A DNA stretch of 64,000 nucleotides from a bacterium (lineage in GTDB: Bacteria > Planctomycetota > Planctomycetia > Planctomycetales > Planctomycetaceae), in NCBI GenBank assembly GCA_016124895.1, contig WGMU01000017.1:1-64000 (forward strand), in the 5' to 3' direction. Below the pieces are notes generated by a model, which was not told where the DNA came from, made no database searches, and saw only the letters and a program-made list of their open reading frames with translations. Every line of letters starts with the position of its first letter. Position 1 is the stretch's first letter. Of the stretch, positions 56,820 to 64,000 are shown piece after piece. Position numbers and translations under genes: made by a program.

Positions 56820-58544
56820 TCACGCCGACTTCTGCCGCAGCTCGACGCGTCTCACCTTGCCGAGAAAACTCTCCGGCAGTTCGCGGCACTCATGAAACTC
56901 ACGCGGCACCTTGTAGCCCGACATCTGCGCTCGGCAGAAGTTCCGCAGTACGTCGAAATCGACACGACAGCCTTTGGCCGGGACAACCCACGCGCAGACT
57001 TTCTCGCCGTAATGACGATCCTCGACGCCGACGACGGCGCACCGCAGAACGGATGGATGCCCGGCGAGCACTTCTTCAACCTCGCTCGGATAAACATTCA
57101 GACCGCCGGTGATGATCATGTCTTTTTTGCGGTCAACGATTTCGAAGAAGCCGTCGCCGCTCATCCGCGCCAGATCGCCCGTGTGCAGCCAGCCATCGCG
57201 GAGCGCGATCGCAGTTTCATCCGGAGCATCCAGATATCCCTGCATGATCTGCGGCCCGCGAATCGTCAGCTCTCCGACTTCGCCCGGTGGCACCTCAGTC
57301 GTTCCGGTTTCCAGATCGACGAGTCGAACGTTTGTTCCCGGCAGCGGCAGTCCGATCGTCCCGACGCGAGCCGTTCCGTCCGACGGGTTCGAATGCGTGA
57401 CCGGCGACGCTTCGGACAGTCCGAAGCCTTCCAGAATCCGAGCCCCGGTCAGCTCTTCAAACTCGGCCGCCACGTCGTGCGACAAGGCCGACGCTCCGGA
57501 CATGCACAGCCGCAGACCGTCCAGTCGAACGCCTCGTTTCCGCATTTCGTCGTTCAGCGAGGCAATCATGAACGGAACGAGCAGCGCCACGCCCGGCCGG
57601 TGCTGCTGCATCAGCCGCAGTGTCCGCGCCGCGTCAAACCTCGCCTGCAGAACGAGCGTCGAACCGCCGGCCAGCGGCGAGAGCATCGCGCACGTTGCCC
57701 CGTAAACGTGAAAGAACGGCAGCACCGAGAGGAACGTCTCGCGTCCCGGCTCCATCTGGCACCAGGCATGCAACTGAGCGACGTTCGCGCACAGGTTGCG
57801 ATGCGTCAGCACAGCGACCTTCGGAGTTCCTGTCGTGCCACCCGTCGGCTGCAGCACGGCCGGACAGTGAACATCATCGATGGCCGGTGAGACGAGCGGC
57901 CGTCCGATCCGATACAGACTGTCGAACGGCAGCTTGCGAGTGACATCACTGGCCCGAGCCGTTCCGGCCAGCGTCCGCTGCAGCAGATACGGAACCCGCA
58001 GGTGCATCGGCAGGTGCGTTGCGAGACTCGTTTCGACCAGCAGCGGCAGATCGATCATCGCTGCCATCTCCGCGACCGGTTTCATTCGCACATCGAGCCC
58101 GAGCGCTGCCTTGACGCCACACTTCCTCGCCAGAGCAGCCAGCTCACTTCCCGACATCAGCGGATTGGCCGGCACGGGCTCAGCCCCGATCGTGTGCAGA
58201 GCGAACCAGGCAACAACGAATTCCGGCTGATTCGGCAGGGCCAGCAGCACACGATCGCCGGTTCCGATGCCGAGCTTTTTCAGGCTGCCGGCCACCATGC
58301 GCACACGGTCGTAGAGTTCGAGATACGTCCACGATGTCCGGAAATAGTGCAGCGCGATGCGGTCCGGATAGCGAACAGTGGCAGCTTCGAGCAGCCGTTC
58401 AACGCGGACCACGGGAAACTCAACCCGCGGTGGGACATGCTCTGGATAGGCGGCGTGCCACGGAGAATCAGCAGCATCCCAGTCGGGCATCAACGGAAAC
58501 GGAGAATCCTGCAGAGGTCCAGCCGCACCCCGACGTGCTCCCAT
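56820..58544 (-). CDS. AMP-forming acyl-CoA ligase, second copy
   Basis: A 574-residue ligase from the chosen ATG at 58544 (58490 is an alternative). ATP loop: PTGGTTGTPKVAVLTHRNL; then GFGLSEASPVTHSNPSDGTA; TGDLARMSGDGFFEIVDRKK and MIITGGLNVYPSEVEEVLAG; final lysine in SFLGKVRRVEL. It differs clearly from the first ligase in the middle region, so it is not a recent duplicate. It heads the thiolase-fadJ group and should supply acyl-CoA for beta-oxidation. Confidence 0.9.
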   Translation of the reverse strand: MGARRGAAGPLQDSPFPLMPDWDAADSPWHAAYPEHVPPRVEFPVVRVERLLEAATVRYPDRIALHYFRTSWTYLELYDRVRMVAGSLKKLGIGTGDRVLLALPNQPEFVVAWFALHTIGAEPVPANPLMSGSELAALARKCGVKAALGLDVRMKPVAEMAAMIDLPLLVETSLATHLPMHLRVPYLLQRTLAGTARASDVTRKLPFDSLYRIGRPLVSPAIDDVHCPAVLQPTGGTTGTPKVAVLTHRNLCANVAQLHAWCQMEPGRETFLSVLPFFHVYGATCAMLSPLAGGSTLVLQARFDAARTLRLMQQHRPGVALLVPFMIASLNDEMRKRGVRLDGLRLCMSGASALSHDVAAEFEELTGARILEGFGLSEASPVTHSNPSDGTARVGTIGLPLPGTNVRLVDLETGTTEVPPGEVGELTIRGPQIMQGYLDAPDETAIALRDGWLHTGDLARMSGDGFFEIVDRKKDMIITGGLNVYPSEVEEVLAGHPSVLRCAVVGVEDRHYGEKVCAWVVPAKGCRVDFDVLRNFCRAQMSGYKVPREFHECRELPESFLGKVRRVELRQKSA

Positions 58545-59076
58545 ACCACGCCCTTTCGTCCCTGAATCGTGCGTGAAAACGTGTAACCAGTCCCAGCGAC
58601 GGCGCAGCACGCCGTCTCAGGAATCGCCCTGAAGTCCAGCAGAAGACGAAACCGCATCCGAAAACACCGCAATCCAGACGGCGCTTCTGACTCGCGGAGA
58701 ACGAACTTCTTTGTGTTGATCTGATTGTCGAAGACGTGCGAAGTGTGGCGTCCGGGATGTGTTCGCGCAGAAATGATTCAGCATTGCGGTCGGGCGACGC
58801 CAGCGCCGAATTCAGAACGAACTCGACGGAAGAGCCAATACCACGAAGCGGCCAAACTGAACAAGACGGATCTGCGGCAATCCTGGGCGGGATCAGACCT
58901 CCGGCTGCAGAGCAACGGCACGTGCGTTCGATTTCTCTGTTATTCCGATTGTGGCGGGCAGTCATCGGAATTCGCCGTTCCGAATGAATCGACTCAACGT
59001 AGAATAAGACTGCGTTCGAGCGGTGACGTAGGTTGCAGGAACTTTTCTCCAGCACACTCTTCACGGAGTCTGAACG
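58545..59076. other. 532-base divergent gap with a hairpin
   Basis: No convincing gene is seen. A perfect 7-bp hairpin GACGGCG-CAGCA-CGCCGTC lies at 58598-58616, 54 bases upstream of the ligase start on the minus strand, and may be in its leader. The promoters of the ligase group and of the small plus-strand gene at 59077 must lie here. Confidence 0.45.
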
Positions 59077-59280
59077 ATGGTTGCCCTTCAGGATCCTCGT
59101 GAACGGTCAGTCAAACATCACGAATCACTGCTGAGTCACTGGCGGCTGGCGGGGCGAATGAACACGGTCGAAGAGGCCGAGCGCATGGTTGCTGACCTCG
59201 AATCCCGCGGGTCCCACGCCGTCCTGTCAATGGCCGATGGACTGTGCGTTCTGGTCGAGCAGGAAACGCTGCGGAGCTGA
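59077..59280 (+). CDS. small hypothetical protein, 67 aa
   Basis: A 67-residue soluble protein starting MVALQDPRERSVKHHESLLS, with NTVEEAERMVADLESRGSHA and a C-terminal VLSMADGLCVLVEQE. GGAG lies about 11 bases before the ATG. The pattern of one helix followed by strands suggests a small alpha/beta domain. No family is recognised and no neighbour suggests a role. It is convergent with the phytanoyl-CoA dioxygenase-like gene. Confidence 0.6.
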   Translation: MVALQDPRERSVKHHESLLSHWRLAGRMNTVEEAERMVADLESRGSHAVLSMADGLCVLVEQETLRS

Positions 59281-59415
59281 GCTGAACAACGCTTCTCTCA
59301 CCCGGCCTGAGCCGATCGTGGTCGGACGGACTTCCGGCCTGTCGCGCATCAACGTCCTGCTGCATGGAACGGATGGCAAGCCTCTCGGATGGTCTCAGAT
59401 CAGCCAGAGACCCGA

Positions 59416-60183
59416 CTATATCTGCCCTGCCGCCCGCATCTCGGCGGCGAGTTTTTTCTGATAGGCCGCCTGAGCGGCTTCGTCGACTCGCGCCCTCTCG
59501 CTGAAATAGACGAATCCGAGTGCCCGTCGCAGCCGTGATGCTGACCGGTTCGCTCCGGCGCGGTGAATCGTCAGCGCGTGATGAATCAGCAGGTCGCCCG
59601 GCGACGCTGGAACTGAGACCTCGCGACGAGCGTCCTCGTCCGTCGGGTAATCGACGATCCCCTGACTGAACCCCAGCGTCTGTGTTCGCGAGTGATTCCG
59701 CATCCCGTCGCGATGAGAACCGGGCACGTACCAGACACAGCCGTTTTCGTCGTCGATCTCATCAAGCGCCAGCCACATCGTCAGGGCTTCGCACGGGTCG
59801 AGCCTGAAGTAGTAGCCGTCCTGATGAGCCGGCGTCGGGCGACCAACTCCCGGCGGCTTGCAGAAAAACTCAACGCCTTTCGGGATGACCGGCCCGCCGA
59901 GCAGAGTTTCAGCAAGACGACGCAGCCCGACACGCTCAGGCAGGTCGCCGAACCACGAGTCGTATTGCTCGATCCGCTGAAGCTGCTTGAGCGTCGTCCG
60001 GTCGGACTTGTCCTCGTAGAAGGCGTCGTCGGCCGACATTGTCGGCACGACGTCCTGAATCAACCGCTCAACGTTCGAGGCCAGCTCGGCCAGCGTCTCT
60101 TCGACCAGAAACCGCCTCAACGCGACAATGCCCTGCTCGGCGAATTCGCGCGGGACGTCGTCGTCACTGTGAGTCGTCGTCAT
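59416..60183 (-). CDS. phytanoyl-CoA dioxygenase family protein
   Basis: A 255-residue Fe(II)/2-oxoglutarate dioxygenase-like protein. The metal triad is visible as HQDGYYFRLDP (His and Asp) and HHALTIHRAGANRS (distal His), with the 2-oxoglutarate-binding Arg in RSASRLRRALGFVYFS. The substrate may be an acyl-CoA, a modified lipid or a secondary compound; such proteins are numerous in planctomycetes and mostly uncharacterised. The position near acyl-CoA genes is suggestive only. Confidence 0.88.
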   Translation of the reverse strand: MTTTHSDDDVPREFAEQGIVALRRFLVEETLAELASNVERLIQDVVPTMSADDAFYEDKSDRTTLKQLQRIEQYDSWFGDLPERVGLRRLAETLLGGPVIPKGVEFFCKPPGVGRPTPAHQDGYYFRLDPCEALTMWLALDEIDDENGCVWYVPGSHRDGMRNHSRTQTLGFSQGIVDYPTDEDARREVSVPASPGDLLIHHALTIHRAGANRSASRLRRALGFVYFSERARVDEAAQAAYQKKLAAEMRAAGQI

Positions 60184-60426
60184 CTCAGATACTCAAAAAC
60201 GGGCATCGTCCTGATCAGCCATCTCAACAGTCAGAGCGGCCGACGGGGTACGATGGTCGGCCCGCGTCGCCTTGAAAAGCTCGACGAGAGCGAATCCTCA
60301 AGGTAGCATCACCGTCCCGCGTCGGCCTTCCTGAGTCGACACCATCCCACCGTGACTCGTCACAACAGACTGTAACGGCTTCGGCCGGGCAGTCTCCCAC
60401 CCTTGGCCTCAATCGGAAACGAAACG

Positions 60427-62676
60427 ATGGCCCAATTCATTCGCTCTATGACTAACCGTTTTGTGCTGCGCGTCGCGGTCTGTCTTGGCCTGCTCGTCGT
60501 GCTGACCTCGACGCCAGATGTCTCAGCCGATCAGGCAGCGAAACCGATCAGCTTTGAAAACGACGTCGTACCAGTCCTGACCAAAGCCGGTTGCAACACG
60601 GGTTCGTGCCATGCGAAGGCGGGCGGCGGGCAGAAGGGCTTTCAGCTTTCGATGCTGGGCTTCGAGCCGCGCGAGGACTACGAAGCTCTGGTCAAGGAAG
60701 CTCACGGCCGACGACTGTTTCCGGCCATTCCCGAACGCAGTCTCGTCCTGAAAAAGGCCTGCGGTGAGACGCCACACGGCGGTGGCATCCGACTTGCGAA
60801 AAACTCGGAGGGCTACTCGCTGCTGCACCGCTGGATCGAAAGCGGCACGCCGTACGGAAGCGGGAACGAACCGAAACTGCAGACGATCGAAGTGCAGCCT
60901 GAGCGAGGTCTTGTGCAGCGTCACGGCCAGCAGCAGCTCACAGCGATCGCCCGCTACTCGGACGGCAGCGAACGCGACGTCACCGAACTCGCGCTGTACG
61001 AATCGAATGACGAAGCAATGGCCGACGTCTCGGAAAGCGGGCTCGTTCAGGTCGAGGAGATCCCCGGCAAGGTCGCCATCATGGTTCGCTATCAGGGCAA
61101 GGTGGCGGTTTTCACAGCAGCCGTTCCGCTCGGCGCCCCAGTCGAGAACCTGCCCGAACCGTCGAACTTTGTCGATGAACACGTCTTCGCGAATCTGAAG
61201 CAGATCGGCGTGCCTCCGTCGGCAGTCTGCGACGATTCGACGTTTCTGCGCCGAGTAACACTCGACATCGCGGGTCGCCTGCCAACGCCCGAAGAAACGA
61301 CCGAATTCCTGGCGAGCACTGCTGCCGACAAACGTGATCAGGTCATCGATCACCTGCTCCGCAGCCCTGAGTACGCGGACTTTTTCGCCGGCAAGTGGGC
61401 ACCGCTGCTCAAGAACCGCCGCGACGACGCGGCCGACATCACCTCGAACTTCGCCTTCCACGCATGGATTCGCGACAGCCTGCTGGCCAACGTCCCGTAC
61501 GACCAGATGGTTCGCGAGCTGCTCGCCGCCACGGGCACAATCATCGGTAACCCACCTGTCGCCTGGTACAAGCGAGTCACGGATCCCAAAGAGCAGCTTG
61601 AGGATATCGCGCAGTTGTTCCTCGGCGTCCGGATGCAGTGCGCTCAGTGCCACCATCACCCGTTCGAACGCTGGAGCCAGGACGATTATTACAGCTTCGC
61701 CGCCTTCTTCAGCCGCATTGGTCGCAAACCGACCGCCACGCGAGGCGAGGATCTCATCTTCCACGATCGCGGTCTCGCTACGGCAACGAACGTCAAGACG
61801 GGTGAGAAACTGACGCCCGCTGCGCTGGGCGACGACGTCGGTGAGATTGCTCCGGACGAAGACCCGCGGCTGCGATTGGCCGACTGGATGAGTTCGTCCG
61901 GCAATCCATATTTCGCTAAAGCTCTGGTCAACCGCTACTGGAAGCACTTCTTCAAGATCGGCCTGATCGAACCGGAAGACGACATCCGCGACACCAACCC
62001 GCCGACGAACCCCGAACTGCTGGCCGCCCTGGAAGCACACTTCATCGCCAGCGGATTCGACCTCAAAGACCTGATCAAGGTCATCACACAGTCGAAGACG
62101 TACCAGCTCAGCGCGCAGCCCAACGAGCACAACCTCGCGGACCGCCAGAACTATTCGCGGTTTTACCCGCGCCGGCTGCAGGCGGAAGTGCTGCTCGATT
62201 CCGTCGACGATCTGACCGGTTCGCCGACGAGCTTCGCGAACCTGCCGCCGGGCACGCGCGCGATCGCGCTGCCGGACAACAGCTACAACAACTCGTCCGC
62301 GTTCCTGCAGGTGTTCGGCCGCCCGAACAGCCAGAGCGTCTGCGAGTGTGAACGCGTTGAATCATCGAGCCTCGCGCAGAGCCTGCACCTGCTCAACTCG
62401 AACGAGATGAAGTCAAAGCTCGCCGCCGGTAACGGGCGAGCGGCCCAGTTGGCCGCCTCGCAGGAACCCCTCGAAGATCGCATCCGCGGTCTGTACCTGC
62501 TCGCGTTTTCCCGCGAGCCTCGCCCTGAGGAACTGCAGACAGCCGTCGCCTACCTCAACGAACCCGTCCTCGATGCCGCCGGCAACCCGATGAATCCCGC
62601 CCAGTCCACTCGGGAAAACTTTCAGGACCTGATCTGGGCGTTGTTGAATGCCAAAGAGTTTCTGTTCAACCATTAA
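60427..62676 (+). CDS. planctomycete cytochrome-type DUF1549/DUF1553 protein
   Basis: A 749-residue exported protein. After a signal peptide (FVLRVAVCLGLLVVLTSTPD, cut near VSA-DQ) comes the planctomycete cytochrome domain with CNTGSCHAKAGGG (a C-x4-CH motif usual in this family), a bacterial Ig-like region (about 150-240), the DUF1549 domain with FLRRVTLDIAGRLPTPEETT and the CAQCHHHPFERWSQDDYYSF motif, and the DUF1553 domain ending in ENFQDLIWALLNAKEFLFNH. Its role is unknown; it is often paired with a DUF1501 gene. The ATG at 60427 was chosen; a TTG at 60403 and an ATG at 60448 are possible. Confidence 0.92.
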   Translation: MAQFIRSMTNRFVLRVAVCLGLLVVLTSTPDVSADQAAKPISFENDVVPVLTKAGCNTGSCHAKAGGGQKGFQLSMLGFEPREDYEALVKEAHGRRLFPAIPERSLVLKKACGETPHGGGIRLAKNSEGYSLLHRWIESGTPYGSGNEPKLQTIEVQPERGLVQRHGQQQLTAIARYSDGSERDVTELALYESNDEAMADVSESGLVQVEEIPGKVAIMVRYQGKVAVFTAAVPLGAPVENLPEPSNFVDEHVFANLKQIGVPPSAVCDDSTFLRRVTLDIAGRLPTPEETTEFLASTAADKRDQVIDHLLRSPEYADFFAGKWAPLLKNRRDDAADITSNFAFHAWIRDSLLANVPYDQMVRELLAATGTIIGNPPVAWYKRVTDPKEQLEDIAQLFLGVRMQCAQCHHHPFERWSQDDYYSFAAFFSRIGRKPTATRGEDLIFHDRGLATATNVKTGEKLTPAALGDDVGEIAPDEDPRLRLADWMSSSGNPYFAKALVNRYWKHFFKIGLIEPEDDIRDTNPPTNPELLAALEAHFIASGFDLKDLIKVITQSKTYQLSAQPNEHNLADRQNYSRFYPRRLQAEVLLDSVDDLTGSPTSFANLPPGTRAIALPDNSYNNSSAFLQVFGRPNSQSVCECERVESSSLAQSLHLLNSNEMKSKLAAGNGRAAQLAASQEPLEDRIRGLYLLAFSREPRPEELQTAVAYLNEPVLDAAGNPMNPAQSTRENFQDLIWALLNAKEFLFNH

Positions 62677-62690
62677 TGCGAAACCCGTTT

Positions 62691-62735
62691 CCTGGGACTT
62701 CGCCCCAGGCTGACATAGAGCTGGCCCTTCGGGCC
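62691..62735. repeat. two adjacent hairpins of a planctomycete-type dispersed repeat
   Basis: CCTGGG (62691-62696) pairs with CCCAGG (62704-62709), and GGCCC (62723-62727) with GGGCC (62731-62735) around TTC. The order CCTGGG, CGCCCCAGG, then GGCCCTTCGGGCC recalls palindromic repeats scattered in planctomycete genomes. It lies in the 74-base gap between the DUF1549/DUF1553 gene and the last gene and may affect both. Confidence 0.5.
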
Positions 62736-62750
62736 GTTTGGGGAACGACG

Positions 62751-64000
62751 ATGCTGAACCGGACAATATTTGCAAATCAAGGATCGACCGCTGCCGCTCT
62801 TATGACGGTCCTTCTTGCGGCGTCGACCACGATGGCGCAATCGGTCTGTCTGCCGGCTCCACGGTTGCTGACGACGATGCCAATGGGTGGGCAGGTCGGG
62901 ACGACGGTCGACGTCACGATCACCGGCGAGAATCTCGAAGACGTTGACGAACTGCGGTTCTCGACGCCGGGCATCACGGCGACACCGAAACTCGACGCGA
63001 ACGGTAAGCCGATCACCAGTCGGTTCGCCGTGACGATCACTGCCGACTGCCCGGCCGGGCTGCACGAGGCGCGTGTGATGACGCGACTCGGTGTCTCATC
63101 GTCACGAATCTTCAACGTCAGTGCGCTGCCGGAAGTGACGCAGACGGCGGGCAACACGTCGCTCGACAAGGTCATGCCGCTGCAACTCGACTCGGTCTGC
63201 AACGCGGTCATGACCGCTCGGTCGATCGACTTCTTTTCGTTCGAGGCACAGAAAGGACAGCGTGTTGTCGTCGAGGCTGCGGCCGAAGGCATTGACTCGA
63301 AGCTCAAGCCGGTGCTGATCGTCGCTGACGCGAAAGGCGCCGACCTGGTCGTGGAACGCCGCGGTGGAGCGATTGACTTCACGGCCCCGGAAGCCGGCCA
63401 GTACGCCGTCAAGGTTCACGACCTCACTTACAACGGCGGGCCACACTATTTCTATCGGCTGGTTCTGCGGACGGCCGCCGAGGGAGCCACGGTCGCACGG
63501 CTGCCGTCAACGCGGGCCGTCAACGCGTTTTCCTGGCCGCCGTACGGCTTGACGGACGACAGGATCGCCGCGGAAGCAGAACCGAATGACATCGCTCATG
63601 CTCAGAAAGTCACGCTGCCGTGCGATATCACCGGCAGTTTCTTCCCGGCTGCCGACGTCGACGCGTTCGAGTTTGATGCGAAGAAAGGCGACGTCTGGTG
63701 GGTGGAAGTCGCGTCCGAACGCTTCGGCCTGCCCACTGATCCATCGATCGTCGTCCAGCACGTCAGCAGGACCGGAGCCGACGAAAAGCTGACGGACGTC
63801 GCGGAACTCAGTGATATCGCCAGCCCGGTCAAGGTATCGAGCAACGGCTACTCGTACGACGGTCCGCCGTACAACGCCGGCTCGACAGACATCATCGGCA
63901 AAGTCGAGATCAAAGAGGACGGCATCCATCGTCTGCAGCTTCGCGACCTGTTCGGTGGCACGCGAAACGATCCGCGCAACGTCTACCGCATGATCATCCG
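62751..64000 (+). CDS. exported IPT/TIG and pre-peptidase domain protein, 3' end cut by the window
   Basis: A frame open to the right edge, 416 codons so far. ATG at 62751 follows GGGGAA. The product starts with a signal peptide (STAAALMTVLLAASTTMAQS), then an IPT/TIG-like sandwich (about 40-120: GGQVGTTVDVTITGENLEDV), then two bacterial pre-peptidase C-terminal domains (EAQKGQRVVVEAAAEGIDSK and DIAHAQKVTLPCDITGSFFP with the VDAFEFDAKKGDVWWVE core). In other planctomycetes similar genes follow DUF1549/DUF1553 genes. The catalytic part, if any, lies outside. It is probably cotranscribed with the gene before it. Confidence 0.85.
   Translation, partial: MLNRTIFANQGSTAAALMTVLLAASTTMAQSVCLPAPRLLTTMPMGGQVGTTVDVTITGENLEDVDELRFSTPGITATPKLDANGKPITSRFAVTITADCPAGLHEARVMTRLGVSSSRIFNVSALPEVTQTAGNTSLDKVMPLQLDSVCNAVMTARSIDFFSFEAQKGQRVVVEAAAEGIDSKLKPVLIVADAKGADLVVERRGGAIDFTAPEAGQYAVKVHDLTYNGGPHYFYRLVLRTAAEGATVARLPSTRAVNAFSWPPYGLTDDRIAAEAEPNDIAHAQKVTLPCDITGSFFPAADVDAFEFDAKKGDVWWVEVASERFGLPTDPSIVVQHVSRTGADEKLTDVAELSDIASPVKVSSNGYSYDGPPYNAGSTDIIGKVEIKEDGIHRLQLRDLFGGTRNDPRNVYRMII

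Noticed and set aside
60523-62130. 535-codon antisense frame within the DUF1549/DUF1553 gene
   Set aside because: Long antisense frames are expected at this G+C; the plus-strand protein has clear family motifs throughout.

Overview
This window is about 60% G+C, densely packed, and reads as a chromosome segment from a free-living member of the Planctomycetota, probably order Planctomycetales. The evidence is the gene families: a planctomycete cytochrome-type DUF1549/DUF1553 protein followed by an IPT/TIG plus pre-peptidase protein, PQQ-like and WD40 propeller proteins, a Tat-exported sugar isomerase-like protein, a porin with a Cys-rich N-terminus, very long exported multidomain proteins, and planctomycete-type dispersed palindromes in the gaps. 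No rRNA, tRNA, phage, insertion sequence with transposase, or CRISPR array was seen.

Layout. 1-3785: a possible small gene at the left edge and a large exported BNR/Ycf48 propeller protein. 3959-9232: a membrane coiled-coil protein followed by a tightly packed substrate-binding protein, permease and ATPase that look like a ferric-iron-type ABC importer. 9207-13375: WD40 and PQQ-type propeller proteins. 13679-20642: an N-type (second, laterally mobile type) F1Fo ATPase cluster in the order atpD-C-Q-R-B-E-F-A, with atpG placed beyond a repeat element on the opposite strand. 20771-28909: a minus-strand run of lipoprotein, ABC-2 permease, zinc-ribbon membrane protein, YfhO-like membrane protein, an unknown barrel-like protein and a Tat-exported isomerase-like protein. 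29101-30487: an ECF sigma factor and a zinc-finger anti-sigma-like membrane protein that carries two CxxCH haem-attachment motifs outside the membrane. 30528-33385: tex and thpR. 33782-36889: a very large TolC-like outer membrane protein. 37007-42660: sufE-sufS, trxB, an M24 peptidase and bioF. 43474-47888: a porin with a clear bidirectional terminator, a sugar transferase and metX-metW. 47999-58544: two minus-strand groups for acyl-CoA metabolism (ligase, thiolase, FadJ-type enzyme; then ligase, aldehyde dehydrogenase-like protein, SDR). 59077-64000: a small protein, a phytanoyl-CoA dioxygenase-like protein, the DUF1549/DUF1553 protein and a gene cut by the right edge.

How the parts work together. 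The ATPase genes overlap by ATGA junctions through the first four genes and form one complex; the missing delta subunit appears to be supplied by a delta-like extension of AtpF. A 42-codon reading frame with a strong ribosome binding site and a 15-bp hairpin lies just before atpA and overlaps its start, so it may set AtpA synthesis. The sigma/anti-sigma pair looks like a transmembrane signalling switch with a haem or redox input. The acyl-CoA genes supply activation, hydration, dehydrogenation and thiolysis steps but no acyl-CoA dehydrogenase is present here. The most unusual items are the CxxCH anti-sigma-like protein, the split ATPase cluster with its inverted atpG and its convergent repeat element, and the atpF-atpA leader arrangement.
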